A stretch of DNA of 41,333 nt from Rhodospirillaceae bacterium (GTDB lineage Bacteria > Pseudomonadota > Alphaproteobacteria > GCA-2721365). The notes below the pieces were generated by a model that was given only the letters and a program-made list of their open reading frames with translations, did no database searches and was not told where the DNA came from. The DNA is taken from positions 1-41,333 of the forward strand of contig PBKC01000017.1 in assembly GCA_002721365.1 (NCBI GenBank), in the 5' to 3' direction. Shown one piece after another: positions 19,475 to 29,857 of the stretch. The translations under genes were made by a program, and so were the position numbers. Every line of letters starts with the position of its first letter. Positions within the stretch are counted from its first letter, which is position 1.

Positions 19475-21615
19475 AGCTCGTCCAGACGACTGCGCGGCAA
19501 AGGCGGCACCACCCAAGGGCGGTCGCCGCGGTGGCCGTCGACGGTCTTTACCTTGATACCGTTTCCCGTCAGCCAGACCGCGTGGCTCCCATACCGCCAC
19601 AGGTCGAAGCGGTCGATCGTCGCTCTCGGATGCGGACAAGCGTCGCCCAAGGGTTCGGCGCTCACCAGCAGGTCGGCTGAGAGGCAGTCCTCGGCATAGG
19701 CGCGGGGATCACCGACCATTGCGACTTCGAGCCCATCCAGATGGATGATGCAGCCGAGACCGTCACACGCCATTCCCTGGGACAGAGCTTCGTCGGAGCG
19801 CCATCCCCAGGCATGGTCCTGCCCCATCCGTCGCAGCCACGCCTCGGCGGTAAAGCGGTTCCGGCTCGTCGTCGACAGACCCAGGCTTCCATCCGCGCCG
19901 CGTACTGCGAAAAGATCCGCTGACTCGTCGGCCAGCACATCCGGTGGGCGTTCCATCATTGGTGTGAGCAAGGCTGCGATAAGAACGGGAATACCCCACC
20001 AGCGCCATCGCTGCCGCCACAGACATAACCACAGGAGACCGACAGCGAACAGTGGCAGGCCCCAGCCGGGGGCGCTGCGGACCAGCAAGACCGCGCCTGG
20101 CAGCGACGCGACCGCATGGGCGGTCCATAGGATCGCCGCAATTCCCCAACTCATCGGAATCAAGGCGAGCTGCTCCAGCCCCAGCGGCATCAAGGCCAAG
20201 GCGGCCAATCCCCAGGGCATGACCCAGAGGCTCGCCACTGGCACCGCCACCAGGTTTCCCAACAGGTCGTAGACCGGCAGCCGGTTGAAATGATAGGCGG
20301 CGAGCGGCGCGATCGCCGCAGACGCGATCAGCGTAGTGAGACCGACTCCCGTTACATAACCAAATAGGCGCCTGACCTTACCCCGAGCGGCATTGGACCT
20401 CCCGACGCGCCACGTCTCGTAAACGGCGATCAAAGCGACGACGGCCGCGAAGGAAAGCTGGAAGCTCGCCCCGAGCATGCTTTCCGGCCGCAGCAGCAGG
20501 ACGACGAGCGCGGCCCACGCGACCAGCCGCATCGTGATCGCGGTCCGGTCGAGCAGAACCGCCGACAGAACCAGAAACAGCATGAGGAAGGCGCGCTGAG
20601 TCGGGATCGTCGCCCCCGTCAGAAGCATGTAACCAAGACTCCCGAGAAGGGCGGCCACGGCTGCCCACTTCTTGATCGGATGGTCGAGCGCCAATCTCTC
20701 GTTCAGCGCCAACGCCGCGCGGAAGACGAAGAACAGGATGCCGGCCACCAGCCCGACATGAAGCCCCGATATCGCCAGGAGATGGGCCAGACCAGCGGAA
20801 CGCACCGCCACCATGTCGTCTTCGGGAATATGGCCGCGTTGTCCGGTCAGCAGCGCCGCGGCGACGCCGGCTTCGGGTGGGGTGAGCGCATCGAGGATGC
20901 GGAGCGTGATTCTCTGACGCAGCGATGCAAGCCATGTTTCGCCGAAGCTCGGTTGAGCATGGAGAATGACCTTCGGCGTTCCCATGCCGTAACCAACGGC
21001 GCCGATTCCTCGAAAAAACAGATCGCGGGAGAAGTCATAGGCGCCCGGCGCGACCGGTCGCGGCGGCGGCATCAGCATCGCCCTTACGGCGACTTCGTCG
21101 CCGGGTTCGGGAAGCTCTTCCTTGGTCCGCACCGCAATGCGGACCCTTGCCGGTGTTGATTGCGGACCAAGATCGCGAACACTCAGATCTTCGAGAATCA
21201 GGCGACCGCCGCCCTCTCGCAGTTCGACGGACGCGACCGTCCCGGCAACGTCCGTCGGTCCGATCCGAAGCGGCAGAACCGGTGCCGCGACCTGGTGGGC
21301 CCTCAGCTGCGCGGCCGTGAAGCCGGCGGCAATAGCGGCCAGCGCAATACAGAGGATGAAGACCGTCTTATTCTGCCGGAAGCGAATGGCTGCGACGGCG
21401 AGTCCGCCGAGGAAGACAGGACCCGAGCCGACCGACGGTTCCGTCGGCAGCAGGAAATAGAGGCCGATACCACCGCCGAGAAGAACCGGCAGCCACAGAA
21501 GCCATCGATCGCGCTCGGCCGCGAACTGCCCTGCAAGCTGCACCGGGAGCTTCCCTATCCGGTCACGCCAAGTCCCGCCGGAGCCGTGAAACCCTCCGCC
21601 GATTGTGATAGACAC
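19468..21615 (-). CDS. comEC: ComEC/Rec2 family DNA-uptake channel protein
   Basis: Polytopic inner-membrane protein of the ComEC/Rec2 family, known in competent bacteria as the channel for single-stranded DNA. The 715 residues have N-terminal membrane segments and a DUF4131-like OB region (about 40-210), then the core 'Competence' domain (about 240-520) with [50 protein letters not shown] and [11 protein letters not shown]. The C-terminal part (about 560-715) is where a metallo-beta-lactamase-like domain often lies, but I see no HxHxDH motif. The start is GTG 21615. It is convergent with lexA and divergent from gltX. No other competence gene is in the window. Confidence 0.92.
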   Translation of the reverse strand: MSITIGGGFHGSGGTWRDRIGKLPVQLAGQFAAERDRWLLWLPVLLGGGIGLYFLLPTEPSVGSGPVFLGGLAVAAIRFRQNKTVFILCIALAAIAAGFTAAQLRAHQVAAPVLPLRIGPTDVAGTVASVELREGGGRLILEDLSVRDLGPQSTPARVRIAVRTKEELPEPGDEVAVRAMLMPPPRPVAPGAYDFSRDLFFRGIGAVGYGMGTPKVILHAQPSFGETWLASLRQRITLRILDALTPPEAGVAAALLTGQRGHIPEDDMVAVRSAGLAHLLAISGLHVGLVAGILFFVFRAALALNERLALDHPIKKWAAVAALLGSLGYMLLTGATIPTQRAFLMLFLVLSAVLLDRTAITMRLVAWAALVVLLLRPESMLGASFQLSFAAVVALIAVYETWRVGRSNAARGKVRRLFGYVTGVGLTTLIASAAIAPLAAYHFNRLPVYDLLGNLVAVPVASLWVMPWGLAALALMPLGLEQLALIPMSWGIAAILWTAHAVASLPGAVLLVRSAPGWGLPLFAVGLLWLCLWRQRWRWWGIPVLIAALLTPMMERPPDVLADESADLFAVRGADGSLGLSTTSRNRFTAEAWLRRMGQDHAWGWRSDEALSQGMACDGLGCIIHLDGLEVAMVGDPRAYAEDCLSADLLVSAEPLGDACPHPRATIDRFDLWRYGSHAVWLTGNGIKVKTVDGHRGDRPWVVPPLPRSRLDELQ

Positions 21616-21658
21616 GGCCGCCGCCCCCGATCGCTCGCGAGCTCACCCAGGAACGGAC

Positions 21659-23056
21659 ATGGACGTCGTCACCCGCTTCGCCCCCTCGCCTACCGGCTTC
21701 CTGCACATAGGCGGTGCCCGCACCGCTTTGTTCAACTGGCTGTATGCACGCCATCATGGCGGCAAATACCTGTTGCGCATAGAGGACACCGATCGGGCTC
21801 GCTCGACCCAGGAGGCGATCGACGCCATCCTCGACGGGTTGAGTTGGCTGGGTCTCGACGCCGACGAACCGCCTGTGCACCAGTCGACGCGCGCCGAGCG
21901 CCACGCGGCAGTCGCCCGCCAGCTTTTGGCTGAGGGCAAGGCCTATTACTGCTACGCGACGCAGGACGAGCTGACTCAAATGCGCGAGGCGCAGCGCGCA
22001 GCCGGCGAACCGATGCGCTATGACCGCCGCTGGCGTGATCGCAATCCTTCCGAGGCGCCGGCCGATATCCCCCCTGTGATCCGCTTCAAGGCGCCGACCG
22101 AGGGCGAGACGGTCATCCACGACCTCGTCCAGGGCGAGGTGCGGGTCAACCATGCTCAGCTCGACGACATGGTTCTGCTGCGGGCGGACGGATCGCCGAC
22201 CTACATGCTGTCGGTCGCGGTCGATGACCATGACATGGGCGTGACGCACGTGATTCGCGGCGACGACCACCTGAACAATGCCTTCCGCCAGATGAAGTTG
22301 ATCGAGGCGCTGGGCTGGCCGGTGCCGGCGTATGCGCACATTCCCCTGATCCACGGCCCCGACGGCGCCAAGCTCTCAAAACGGCATGGAGCCCTTGGCG
22401 TCGATGCCTACCGCGACATGGGCTATCTGCCCGAAGCCCTTCGCAACTACCTGCTGCGCCTGGGTTGGGGGCATGGAGACGACGAGATCATCTCCACCGA
22501 GCAGGCCATCGAATGGTTCGATCTCAATGCCGTCGGTCGGTCGGCGGCTCGTTTCGATTTCTCGAAGCTCGAAAGCCTGAACGGCCACTATCTCCGCGCC
22601 CGATCCGACGACGATCTGGCAGAGCTGATCCGCCCGCGGATGGAGGCAGCGCTGGGGCGTTCCGCCAATGCCGGCGAAATGGCGCGGGTCGTTGCCGGAA
22701 TGGCCGGTCTTAAGGCACGGGCCCATACCCTCGTGGATCTCGCTCAGAATGCGCTCATCTATAGCGATGGCGCGCCTGTCGAGACGACGGATGCCGCGGC
22801 CAAGCTACTCGACCCGGACGCGCGGACGCGACTCGGGGGCTGGGCTGTGGCGATGTCCGCCCTCTCGTCCTGGACCAGCGAGACGCTGGAGGCCGCCACG
22901 CGCCAGTTCGCTGAGGATGAAGGCTTGAAACTCGGCAAGATCGCGCAACCCCTCCGTGCTGCGCTCACCGGCTCCACCGTCTCACCCGGCATCTTCGAGG
23001 TCGTTGAAATCCTCGGCCCGGAGGAGACTGCGCGCCGCCTCGACAGGCTCCGTTAA
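21659..23056 (+). CDS. gltX: Glutamate--tRNA ligase
   Basis: Class I aminoacyl-tRNA synthetase charging tRNA-Glu, and possibly tRNA-Gln if GatCAB is present. The 465 residues have the HIGH-type motif in [32 protein letters not shown], the substrate segment in SYSV-like position [20 protein letters not shown], and the KMSKS-type loop [11 protein letters not shown], followed by the helical anticodon-binding domain (about 330-465). ATG 21659, preceded by AGGAACGG, matches the family start. An upstream GTG (21605) would overlap comEC and add 18 unconserved residues. Many alphaproteobacteria have two gltX genes, so tRNA specificity is open. Confidence 0.97.
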   Translation: MDVVTRFAPSPTGFLHIGGARTALFNWLYARHHGGKYLLRIEDTDRARSTQEAIDAILDGLSWLGLDADEPPVHQSTRAERHAAVARQLLAEGKAYYCYATQDELTQMREAQRAAGEPMRYDRRWRDRNPSEAPADIPPVIRFKAPTEGETVIHDLVQGEVRVNHAQLDDMVLLRADGSPTYMLSVAVDDHDMGVTHVIRGDDHLNNAFRQMKLIEALGWPVPAYAHIPLIHGPDGAKLSKRHGALGVDAYRDMGYLPEALRNYLLRLGWGHGDDEIISTEQAIEWFDLNAVGRSAARFDFSKLESLNGHYLRARSDDDLAELIRPRMEAALGRSANAGEMARVVAGMAGLKARAHTLVDLAQNALIYSDGAPVETTDAAAKLLDPDARTRLGGWAVAMSALSSWTSETLEAATRQFAEDEGLKLGKIAQPLRAALTGSTVSPGIFEVVEILGPEETARRLDRLR

Positions 23057-23076
23057 CGGGCTTATCTTGCATTGCA

Positions 23077-23099
23077 GCGGTGCCCGTCGGGGCAGCCGC
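23077..23099 (+). terminator. Possible gltX terminator hairpin
   Basis: GCGGTGCCC (23077-23085) pairs with GGGCA-CCGC (23090-23099, one bulged G at 23095) around a GTCG loop, giving nine pairs about 20 bases after the gltX stop. A T-rich stretch (TTATTTT, about 23107-23113) follows after a few C/T/A bases. It may separate gltX from gltA transcription. Confidence 0.4.
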
Positions 23100-23134
23100 C
23101 TCCAATTATTTTCTGGTCGGGGGAGTTACTCGCG

Positions 23135-24445
23135 ATGCACGACAAGGCAAACGCAGGCGCGACGGCCACGGTTACCAATAGTCAGACCGGACAGAGCGTT
23201 GAGCTCCCGATCTTGTCGGGAAGCATGGGCCCTCAGGTGATGGACATCCGGAAGCTCTATTCGGGCCTGGGTGTCTTCACATTCGATCCCGGCTACATGG
23301 CGACCGGCAGCTGCGAATCGAAGATCACGTTCATCGATGGCGACGAGGGCGTTCTGCTCTATCGCGGTTATCCGATCCAGCAGTTGGCAGAGAAAAGCGA
23401 CTTCCTCGAAGTCTCGTACCTTCTTCTTTACGGCGAACTGCCGACCGAGGCGCAGAAAGCCAAGTTCGTGCGCGACGTCACCTACCACACGATGGTGCAC
23501 GAGCAGATCACCTACTTCTTCCGGGGTTTCCGCCGCGACGCACACCCCATGGCGGTGCTGTGCGGCGTGGTCGGCGCGATGTCGGCCTTCTATCACGACA
23601 GCACCGACATCAATGACGAGCGCCAGCGGATGGTCGCGTCGTTCCGGCTGATCGCCAAGGTCCCGACCCTGGCGGCGATGGCCTACAAATACTCGCTGGG
23701 CCAGCCGTTCATTCATCCGCGGAACGACCTGACCTACGCCGAGAACTTCCTTCATATGATGTTCGCGGTTCCGGCCGAAGAATATGTGGTGAGCCCGGTG
23801 CTTTCGCGGGCGATCGACCGGCTGTTCATCCTGCATGCCGACCATGAGCAGAACGCCTCGACCTCGACCGTGCGTCTCGCCGGGTCGTCGGGCGCCAACC
23901 CGTTCGCCTGCATCTCGGCCGGCATTGCTTCGCTTTGGGGCCCCGCCCATGGCGGCGCCAACGAGGCGGTGCTGCGGATGCTGGAGGAAATCGGCAGCGT
24001 CGACCGCATCCCCGAATTCATCAAGCGCGCCAAGGACAAGGACGATTCGTTCCGCCTGATGGGCTTCGGACATCGGGTCTACAAGAACTACGATCCGCGC
24101 GCGACGGTCATGCGCGAGACCTGTCACGAGGTCCTGGACGAGCTCGGGATCAAGGACGAACCGCTTCTCGAGCTGGCCATGGAACTCGAACGGATCGCCC
24201 TGGAAGACGAGTACTTCGTCGACCGGAAGCTCTACCCGAACGTCGACTTCTACTCGGGCATCATCCTGAAGGCGATGGGCTTCCCCGCCCATCTGTTCAC
24301 GGTCATGTTCGCGGTCGCGCGGACGGTCGGGTGGATCGCCCAGTGGAACGAGATGATGAACGATCCCACCCAGAAGATCGGCAGGCCGCGCCAGCTCTAC
24401 ACCGGCGCCGGTCCTCGCGACTACGTGCCTGTCGAGCAGCGCTGA
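23135..24445 (+). CDS. gltA: Citrate synthase (type II)
   Basis: Condenses oxaloacetate and acetyl-CoA into the TCA cycle, using acetyl-CoA made by the pyruvate dehydrogenase encoded at the window's start. The 436 residues are typical of the large, NADH-sensitive Gram-negative type. Visible are [35 protein letters not shown], the first catalytic His region [36 protein letters not shown], the second His in [14 protein letters not shown], and the catalytic Asp in [17 protein letters not shown] 23135 is preceded by GGGGGAG. Its own promoter must lie in the 78-base gap after gltX, but I find no clear pair. Confidence 0.98.
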   Translation: MHDKANAGATATVTNSQTGQSVELPILSGSMGPQVMDIRKLYSGLGVFTFDPGYMATGSCESKITFIDGDEGVLLYRGYPIQQLAEKSDFLEVSYLLLYGELPTEAQKAKFVRDVTYHTMVHEQITYFFRGFRRDAHPMAVLCGVVGAMSAFYHDSTDINDERQRMVASFRLIAKVPTLAAMAYKYSLGQPFIHPRNDLTYAENFLHMMFAVPAEEYVVSPVLSRAIDRLFILHADHEQNASTSTVRLAGSSGANPFACISAGIASLWGPAHGGANEAVLRMLEEIGSVDRIPEFIKRAKDKDDSFRLMGFGHRVYKNYDPRATVMRETCHEVLDELGIKDEPLLELAMELERIALEDEYFVDRKLYPNVDFYSGIILKAMGFPAHLFTVMFAVARTVGWIAQWNEMMNDPTQKIGRPRQLYTGAGPRDYVPVEQR

Positions 24446-24465
24446 ACGAGATCAGGAAGAAGTAC

Positions 24466-24492
24466 GGGTCCTCCGGATAAGCCGGAGGACCC
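24466..24492. terminator. Perfect 11-bp hairpin between convergent gltA and gloA
   Basis: GGGTCCTCCGG (24466-24476) and CCGGAGGACCC (24482-24492) are exact inverted repeats around a five-base loop. The hairpin starts 20 bases after gltA and lies 36 bases beyond the gloA stop on the other strand. No T-run follows on either strand, so it would act as a strong but not classical two-way terminator or an mRNA 3'-end stabiliser. Confidence 0.7.
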
Positions 24493-24527
24493 GGAAACTT
24501 CACATAGCCCCGAAACGGACTCGCTGA

Positions 24528-24950
24528 TCAGGCGCGTTCGATCAGTTCGATCTTGTAGCCGTCGGGATCTTCGATGAAGGCGATAACGGTGCTGCCGTGC
24601 TTCATCGGACCGGGCGCGCGCGGGATCTTGACCCCCTCGCCTTCCAGGACTTCGCAGGTCTTGTAGATGTCGGGAACGCCGATCGCGATGTGGCCATAAG
24701 CCTCTCCGAGATCGTAGGGCGTCTCCTGATCCCAGTTATGGGTGAGCTCCAGTACCGTATTCGACTCTTCGTCACCATAGCCGACGAATGCCAGGGTGAA
24801 CTTGCCCCCCGGAAAGTCCTTCTTCCGCAGAAGCTTCATCCCCAGCAGCCGGGTGTAGAAGTCGAGCGATTTGTCGAGATCACGGACCCGGAGCATGGTG
24901 TGCAGCATCCGAAACTTGTTCGTATCCACGACCTGTGCGGTGTCAGCCAT
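24528..24950 (-). CDS. gloA: Lactoylglutathione lyase (glyoxalase I)
   Basis: Detoxifies methylglyoxal as its glutathione hemithioacetal. The 140-residue VOC-fold protein shows the four metal ligands as His in RMLHTMLRVRD, Glu in TVLELTHNW, His in YGHIAIGV and Glu in GYKIELIERA, with the typical FYTRLLGMKLLRKKDFP and FIEDPDGYKIE. ATG 24950 with upstream TAGGA is preferred over an earlier in-frame start inside lpxB. It begins 10 bases after the lpxB stop, so it is probably the last gene of the lpx transcript. Confidence 0.95.
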   Translation of the reverse strand: MADTAQVVDTNKFRMLHTMLRVRDLDKSLDFYTRLLGMKLLRKKDFPGGKFTLAFVGYGDEESNTVLELTHNWDQETPYDLGEAYGHIAIGVPDIYKTCEVLEGEGVKIPRAPGPMKHGSTVIAFIEDPDGYKIELIERA

Positions 24951-24960
24951 TCCTAATCCC

Positions 24961-26148
24961 CTACTGGTTCGCAGTTTTTCCGCCGCGAGGGCGCGGCCCC
25001 GAGGCAATAACCTCCAGGATCACCTTGGCCGCCCGGCGGCTGGGTGACTCCTCGTCGCCGCCAAGTGCGGCGAGCGCTTCTCGTGAGCGCTCAATCTGAT
25101 AGTCACGCGCGTCCCGATCAACCAGCAGACGCTCGACGGCCGGCACCAGGCGTTGGATGGTGCAGTCTTCCTGGAGCAGCTCCGGAATGACCGGAGCGTC
25201 GAGCGTCAGGTTGATCAAGTTGACGTAGCGTACCCGGATGATGCGGCGCAACACTGCGGCGGTGACCGGCGACGCCCGGTAGGCGACGACCATCGGCACG
25301 CCGGCGACCGCCAATTCGAGGGTCACCGTCCCGGATGCGGCCAAGGCCGTATCGCATGCGGCGAAAGCATCCGTTTTCTCGTCCGGATCGGTGATCACCA
25401 CCGTGGGACATGGCCATGTCGCGGCCGCTTCAGCGACGTCCTCCGCGACCGCTCCCAGGGTCGCCGTCATCAGATGAAGATTGGGAATCCTGTCCTTAAG
25501 GGCTGCGATCGTTTCTCCGAACACGGGGAGAAGGCGACGGACCTCACTCCGGCGGCTACCCGGCAGCACTGCAAGCAAAGGCACATCGGACGGGATGCCA
25601 TGCCGGTTCCGAAACGACGGCCCGTCCGGCGTCCCCACCGACTCGAGCACCGGATGCCCGACGAAGCTGCACGGAAGCCCGACAGCTTCGAAATAAGGCG
25701 GCTCGAAGGGAAGGATGGCGAGCAGATGATCGAGAAAGCGCGCAATTCCGGCAGCACGTCGCGGACGGTAGGCCCAAACCGTCGGTGCGACATAATGGAT
25801 CAGCGGGATGCCCTCGCCCTTCAGTCGTTCGCCGATCCGGAAGCTGAAGGCTGGCGTATCGATCGTAACCACGGCATCGGGACGGATACGTCTGATCTCG
25901 GCAACGGTCTCCCGCATGCGGCTGAGAAGGTGCGGGACTCGCGGCAGGATCTCCACGAATCCCATGACGGACAGCTCGTGCATGGGAAACAGGCTCTTGA
26001 GACCCGCCCGCTCCATGCCGGCACCGCCGACACCGGCGAAGCGGACCTCGCCATGGGTGATCTCCTTAAGCCCGTTCATCAGCCGGGCCCCGAGAAGGTC
26101 GCCGGAAGGCTCTCCCACGACGAGAAAGATGAGAGGCGGCTTGGTCAT
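24961..26148 (-). CDS. lpxB: Lipid-A-disaccharide synthase
   Basis: Joins lipid X to UDP-2,3-diacylglucosamine to form the lipid A disaccharide at the inner membrane. The 395 residues of this GT19 glycosyltransferase begin LIFLVVGEPSGDLLGARLM and include RFAGVGGAGMERAGL, HYVAPTVWAYRPRRA, LPFEPPYFEAVGLPCSFVGHP, LPGSRRSEVRRLLPVF and SGTVTLELAVAGVPMVVAY, all family hallmarks. Its start overlaps the lpxI stop by four bases, so the substrate and product steps are translated together. Confidence 0.97.
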   Translation of the reverse strand: MTKPPLIFLVVGEPSGDLLGARLMNGLKEITHGEVRFAGVGGAGMERAGLKSLFPMHELSVMGFVEILPRVPHLLSRMRETVAEIRRIRPDAVVTIDTPAFSFRIGERLKGEGIPLIHYVAPTVWAYRPRRAAGIARFLDHLLAILPFEPPYFEAVGLPCSFVGHPVLESVGTPDGPSFRNRHGIPSDVPLLAVLPGSRRSEVRRLLPVFGETIAALKDRIPNLHLMTATLGAVAEDVAEAAATWPCPTVVITDPDEKTDAFAACDTALAASGTVTLELAVAGVPMVVAYRASPVTAAVLRRIIRVRYVNLINLTLDAPVIPELLQEDCTIQRLVPAVERLLVDRDARDYQIERSREALAALGGDEESPSRRAAKVILEVIASGPRPRGGKTANQ

Positions 26149-26966
26149 CGCGGGAAGCGCACGCCGACGACGAACAGCCCTGCCTGATCGGCTGCCTTAG
26201 CCACCGCCTGTCGTCCGACGACCACGGTCGCACCGGCTTCGATAGCAATGCCGCGCAGCCCCGCAGCGGCCGCGGCCGTTACGGTCCGTACGCCGATCGT
26301 CGGCAGATCGACCCGCTGTTCCTGACCGGGTTTGCTCACTTTCACGAGGATACCTCCCGGTCCGTCACGTTTCAGGTCGGCACACCGGGCGATGAGGGCA
26401 TCCGTCCCCTCGATCGCCTCCACACCGAGGACGGCACCGTGCTGCACGATCACAGCCTGACCGACATCGACTCGGCCCAGGGCGACCGCCACTTCGAAAC
26501 CTCGACTGATATCGCTGTCGGCGGAATCGTCTGGCTTGAGACGGCCCAGCGGACCTTCAGGCGCAAGCGTGTCGGGAAGCAGTTCGTCGAGCCCCACCAC
26601 GCGGAAGCCTTCCGACTCCAGCTCGGCGACAGCCAGGGACAGAATTCCGTCATCGCCCATCCGGCCCCTGGTGATCTTGCCGAGCAGGGAAAGGCCGCGA
26701 CGGTCGGGTTTGAGCGACAGGAAGGATGGCCGGCGAATAGCGCCGGCCAGGACAACTTCCTCGACCTGCGCTTCGTGGAGGGCCCGAAGAATTCCGCCGA
26801 CCTGGGCAATCGGCAGCCAAGCATGCGACACCGATTCCGCGACCGCACGATCTGTCTCGCCGGGAAAGGCGATAACGAAGACCTCTCGCCCTTCAGCGTG
26901 GCAGGCTTCGATCAATCGACGGGGAAGTTCGCCTTTGCCGGCGAGAATGCCGAGCTTAGGCGGCAC
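26145..26966 (-). CDS. lpxI: UDP-2,3-diacylglucosamine pyrophosphatase LpxI (DUF1009 family)
   Basis: Hydrolyses UDP-2,3-diacylglucosamine to lipid X (2,3-diacylglucosamine-1-phosphate) and UMP; replaces LpxH in alphaproteobacteria, first shown in Caulobacter. The 273 residues match the family throughout: PPKLGILAGKGELPRRLIEA, VVLAGAIRRPS, GDDGILSLAVAELESEGF, QAVIVQHGAVLGVEAIEGTDALI, GILVKVSKPGQEQRVDLPTIG and the C-terminal GLFVVGVRFPR. The family start points to GTG 26966, overlapping the end of lpxA by 11 bases; longer frames run into lpxA. It lies between its substrate-making and product-using neighbours. Confidence 0.95.
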   Translation of the reverse strand: MPPKLGILAGKGELPRRLIEACHAEGREVFVIAFPGETDRAVAESVSHAWLPIAQVGGILRALHEAQVEEVVLAGAIRRPSFLSLKPDRRGLSLLGKITRGRMGDDGILSLAVAELESEGFRVVGLDELLPDTLAPEGPLGRLKPDDSADSDISRGFEVAVALGRVDVGQAVIVQHGAVLGVEAIEGTDALIARCADLKRDGPGGILVKVSKPGQEQRVDLPTIGVRTVTAAAAAGLRGIAIEAGATVVVGRQAVAKAADQAGLFVVGVRFPR

Positions 26967-27756
26967 GATCCAGCTTTGGCTGGCAGATAGCCCGGTTGCT
27001 GTCGCCGCGGATGAAGTCGACGATCTCCATGACCGCCTGATTGTCGCCGAACAACTCGGCGACATCGGTCAGGCGCTCGGCCATCGTTCCTTCTTGAGCG
27101 AACATCAGCCTGTAGGCCCGACGAAGATTGTGGATGTCGTCCCGGGTGAAGCCCCGCCGCTTGAGGCCGATGACGTTGAGCCCTGAAAGATAAGCGCGAT
27201 TGCCAAGGACCGAGCCGTAGGGGATTACATCGTTCTCGACGCCGGAGAGTCCGCCGATCATCGCGTGCCGGCCGATCCGAACGAACTGATGGACCGCCGA
27301 CAGTCCGCCGAGGATCGCATAGTCCTCGACCGATACATGCCCACCGACAGTCGCATTGTTGGCGAAGATGACGTTGTTGCCGATCCGGCAGTCGTGGGCG
27401 ACGTGCGAGCCGACCATGAACAGGCAGTGATTGCCGATGGAGGTCAACATGCCTCCCCCGGCGGTGCCCGGATTCATCGTCACATGCTCGCGCAGTACGT
27501 TGTCGGCACCCACCGTCAGTTCCGACGATTCCCCACGATATTTGAGGTCCTGCGGACGATGTCCGATCGAGGCGAAGGGGTAGATGTGCGTTCGCGGGCC
27601 CACGGATGTCTTGCCGGCGACGACAACATGGGACTCAAGCACGACACCTTCATCCAGCGTGACCTCGTCGCCGACGACGCAGTAAGGCCCGATCGAAACA
27701 TTTTCGCCCAGGGTAGCGTGCGCGCCGACGACGGCGGTCGGGTGAACGCTAACCAT
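26956..27756 (-). CDS. lpxA: Acyl-ACP--UDP-N-acetylglucosamine O-acyltransferase
   Basis: First step of lipid A synthesis: 3-O-acylation of UDP-GlcNAc by hydroxyacyl-ACP. The 266-residue left-handed beta helix shows hexapeptide repeats from VSVHPTAVVGAHATLGENVSIGPYCVVG, the catalytic His in MVGSHVAHDCRIGNN, the segment ILGGLSAVHQFVRIGRHAMIGG, and the C-terminal GLKRRGFTRDDIHNLRRAYRLMF helix region. Its ATG shares one base with the fabZ stop (TGATG). Acyl chain length cannot be judged from sequence. Confidence 0.98.
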   Translation of the reverse strand: MVSVHPTAVVGAHATLGENVSIGPYCVVGDEVTLDEGVVLESHVVVAGKTSVGPRTHIYPFASIGHRPQDLKYRGESSELTVGADNVLREHVTMNPGTAGGGMLTSIGNHCLFMVGSHVAHDCRIGNNVIFANNATVGGHVSVEDYAILGGLSAVHQFVRIGRHAMIGGLSGVENDVIPYGSVLGNRAYLSGLNVIGLKRRGFTRDDIHNLRRAYRLMFAQEGTMAERLTDVAELFGDNQAVMEIVDFIRGDSNRAICQPKLDRAA

Positions 27757-28229
27757 CAGTTGTCCATGATCATCGCGGTGACGACGGCTTCCGCGACCAG
27801 ATCACCGTCGACCCGGGCCTCGCCGGCGACTTTCCAGACGTTCCGGCGGCTTTGCTGCTTGGTCACGTGCACCATCATGCGGTCGCCCGGCAGAACCGGT
27901 CTACGGAAGCGCGCATTCTCGATGCTCATGAAGTAGACGAGCTTGCCTTCCGCGCTCGGCCCCAAGGTATGAACCACCAGGATCGCAGCGGACTGGGCCA
28001 TCGCTTCGATGATCAGCACGCCCGGCATGACCGGCGAGTTCGGGAAATGGCCGGCAAAGAAAGGTTCGTTGATCGAAACGTTCTTGATGCCGGTCGCCTG
28101 TTCGCCCGGCACCACATCCACGACGCGATCGATGAGAAGAAAGGGATAGCGGTGCGGAATCATATCCATGATCCGCTTGATATCTACGACCGCCAGGCCC
28201 CCTGCCCCCCCATCACCGTTGCTGTCCAT
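27756..28229 (-). CDS. fabZ: 3-hydroxyacyl-ACP dehydratase FabZ
   Basis: Dehydrates beta-hydroxyacyl-ACP in fatty acid elongation and so competes with LpxA and LpxD for hydroxyacyl-ACP. The 157-residue hotdog-fold protein shows [13 protein letters not shown], the catalytic His in [16 protein letters not shown] and the catalytic Glu in [11 protein letters not shown], with [19 protein letters not shown] short Gly-rich head (2-12) precedes the domain. It lies three bases after lpxD and overlaps lpxA by one base, the standard lpxD-fabZ-lpxA order. Confidence 0.98.
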   Translation of the reverse strand: MDSNGDGGAGGLAVVDIKRIMDMIPHRYPFLLIDRVVDVVPGEQATGIKNVSINEPFFAGHFPNSPVMPGVLIIEAMAQSAAILVVHTLGPSAEGKLVYFMSIENARFRRPVLPGDRMMVHVTKQQSRRNVWKVAGEARVDGDLVAEAVVTAMIMDN

Positions 28230-28232
28230 CGA

Positions 28233-29255
28233 TCAATCGCTCCGTCGTCCTATCAACTTGGCCAGGGCCACGGTCTGGCGATGCCAGTCGCGGATGGGCA
28301 CGCTGGGCGTACCTCCATACGCTTTGCCGGATTCGAGATCGCGCATCACGCCCGTCTGGGCGGCGACCTGAACGCCATCTCCGATACGCACGTGGCCGGC
28401 GATTCCTGCCTGTCCGCCGACGACGACCATGTCGCCGAGCTTGGAACTGCCGGAGATGCCGACTTGCGCCACGATTACGCAACCCTGCCCGAGCTGCACG
28501 TTGTGACCGATCTGGACCAGATTGTCGATCATGCAGCCCGGCCCGATGATAGTATCAGGGCCAGCCCCCCGATCAATTGTGGCATTGGCACCGATCTCCA
28601 CGTCGTCATGGATGATGACGCGGCCGAGCTGCGGCACTTTTTCATGTCCGGACCGGCTCATGGCGAAACCAAACCCGTCTTGGCCGATACGGACGCCGGG
28701 ATAGATTCGGACGCGCTTGCCGATCAGACAATGGCTGAGGGAGGCACAGGCGCCGACGGTCGTGTCGTCGCCGAGAACCACGCCTTCACCGACGACGGCA
28801 TTCGGGCCGATACGGCACCGTTCCCCGATTTCAGCGCGGGCAAGAACAACGGCCCCCGCCTCGACCACGCAGCCGTCACCAAGGGTGGCGGAAGGCTCGA
28901 CAGACGCGGACGGATGGATGCCGGGCTCGGGCGCCTCGCCCGGATGAAACGCCTGCGCCACCCGCGCATAACCGGCATAGGGATTAGGCGTCTTGAGAAG
29001 CGCCATACCCGCCGGCGCCTGATCGGCATAGCGGGGATGAATGATACAGGCACCTGCCCGGCTCTCAGCGAACGTCTCTACATAAGCCTTGTTGTCCAGG
29101 AAGGTTACCGTCTCGGCATCGGCCGTGTGTAACGGCCCGACGTCCGAGAAGCGGCGGTCCCGGTCGGCGTCCGGATCGATCTCCGCCCCGGCAATATCAG
29201 CGATCTCGGCGAGCGTGAAAGGTCCGCGGACCGAATAGAAACGCGGGTCCGCCAT
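28233..29255 (-). CDS. lpxD: UDP-3-O-(3-hydroxyacyl)glucosamine N-acyltransferase
   Basis: Third lipid A step: N-acylation of UDP-3-O-acylglucosamine. The 340 residues have the N-terminal uridine-binding domain (about 1-105, [36 protein letters not shown]) and a left-handed beta helix (about 110-310) with the catalytic His in [19 protein letters not shown] and the segment [25 protein letters not shown]-terminal helix carries [15 protein letters not shown]. It follows the skp gene by five bases. Confidence 0.98.
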   Translation of the reverse strand: MADPRFYSVRGPFTLAEIADIAGAEIDPDADRDRRFSDVGPLHTADAETVTFLDNKAYVETFAESRAGACIIHPRYADQAPAGMALLKTPNPYAGYARVAQAFHPGEAPEPGIHPSASVEPSATLGDGCVVEAGAVVLARAEIGERCRIGPNAVVGEGVVLGDDTTVGACASLSHCLIGKRVRIYPGVRIGQDGFGFAMSRSGHEKVPQLGRVIIHDDVEIGANATIDRGAGPDTIIGPGCMIDNLVQIGHNVQLGQGCVIVAQVGISGSSKLGDMVVVGGQAGIAGHVRIGDGVQVAAQTGVMRDLESGKAYGGTPSVPIRDWHRQTVALAKLIGRRSD

Positions 29256-29260
29256 CGGCG

Positions 29261-29848
29261 TTACTCGTCGTTCGATGCCGGCGGAGCCTCGAGGGAGATG
29301 CTCTTCACACGCTCGTTCAACCGCTTCAGGACCTCGTTGGAGATGGCGAAGCGATTGTTGACGACGATGGTCATGCTGCTGTCCACCACCATCGTCAGGC
29401 CACGCTCCTCGGCGATCTCGCGGACGATCTCGAAGACCTCCTTCAACACCTGCCGCTCGGCATTCCCGCGGATCTGAGAGAGTTCGCGATTCCGGGTCAG
29501 CACTTCGCGCTGAAGGGACTCGACCTGCTGCTGGAACTCGGTCTCGCGCTGCGTATAGACGTCCGGCGCCAGAATGGTCCGCTGGCGCCGCAGCTCGTCC
29601 TGCGCCTTGCGCAGTTCATCTTCGCGCCCGCTGATCTGGTCGCGATAGCCCTGTTCCTGAGAGCGTATCTTCTCGACCGCGGCCTGAAACGCCGTAGATC
29701 CACGCAGAATCGCCTGCACATCGACGACCGCGATAACCGCGGGCGGTAGTGGCCCACCTTCCTCGGCCTCTTGGGCGAAGGCCATTCCTTCCATGACGGT
29801 CAGCGACAGAACGGCCAAAGCGATCAGCCGTCGGATGCTCGCAACCAT
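29261..29848 (-). CDS. skp: OmpH/Skp family periplasmic chaperone
   Basis: Periplasmic holdase for unfolded outer-membrane proteins on the way to BamA. The 195 residues have a signal peptide (about 1-25, basic MVASIRR, hydrophobic core, cut after AFAQ). A beta strand follows ([20 protein letters not shown]), then a long coiled coil (about 60-130, rich in Gln/Glu/Arg) and a closing strand segment [29 protein letters not shown] lies upstream of ATG 29848. It lies nine bases after bamA, the usual bamA-skp-lpxD order. Confidence 0.93.
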   Translation of the reverse strand: MVASIRRLIALAVLSLTVMEGMAFAQEAEEGGPLPPAVIAVVDVQAILRGSTAFQAAVEKIRSQEQGYRDQISGREDELRKAQDELRRQRTILAPDVYTQRETEFQQQVESLQREVLTRNRELSQIRGNAERQVLKEVFEIVREIAEERGLTMVVDSSMTIVVNNRFAISNEVLKRLNERVKSISLEAPPASNDE

Positions 29849-29857
29849 GTATACCCC

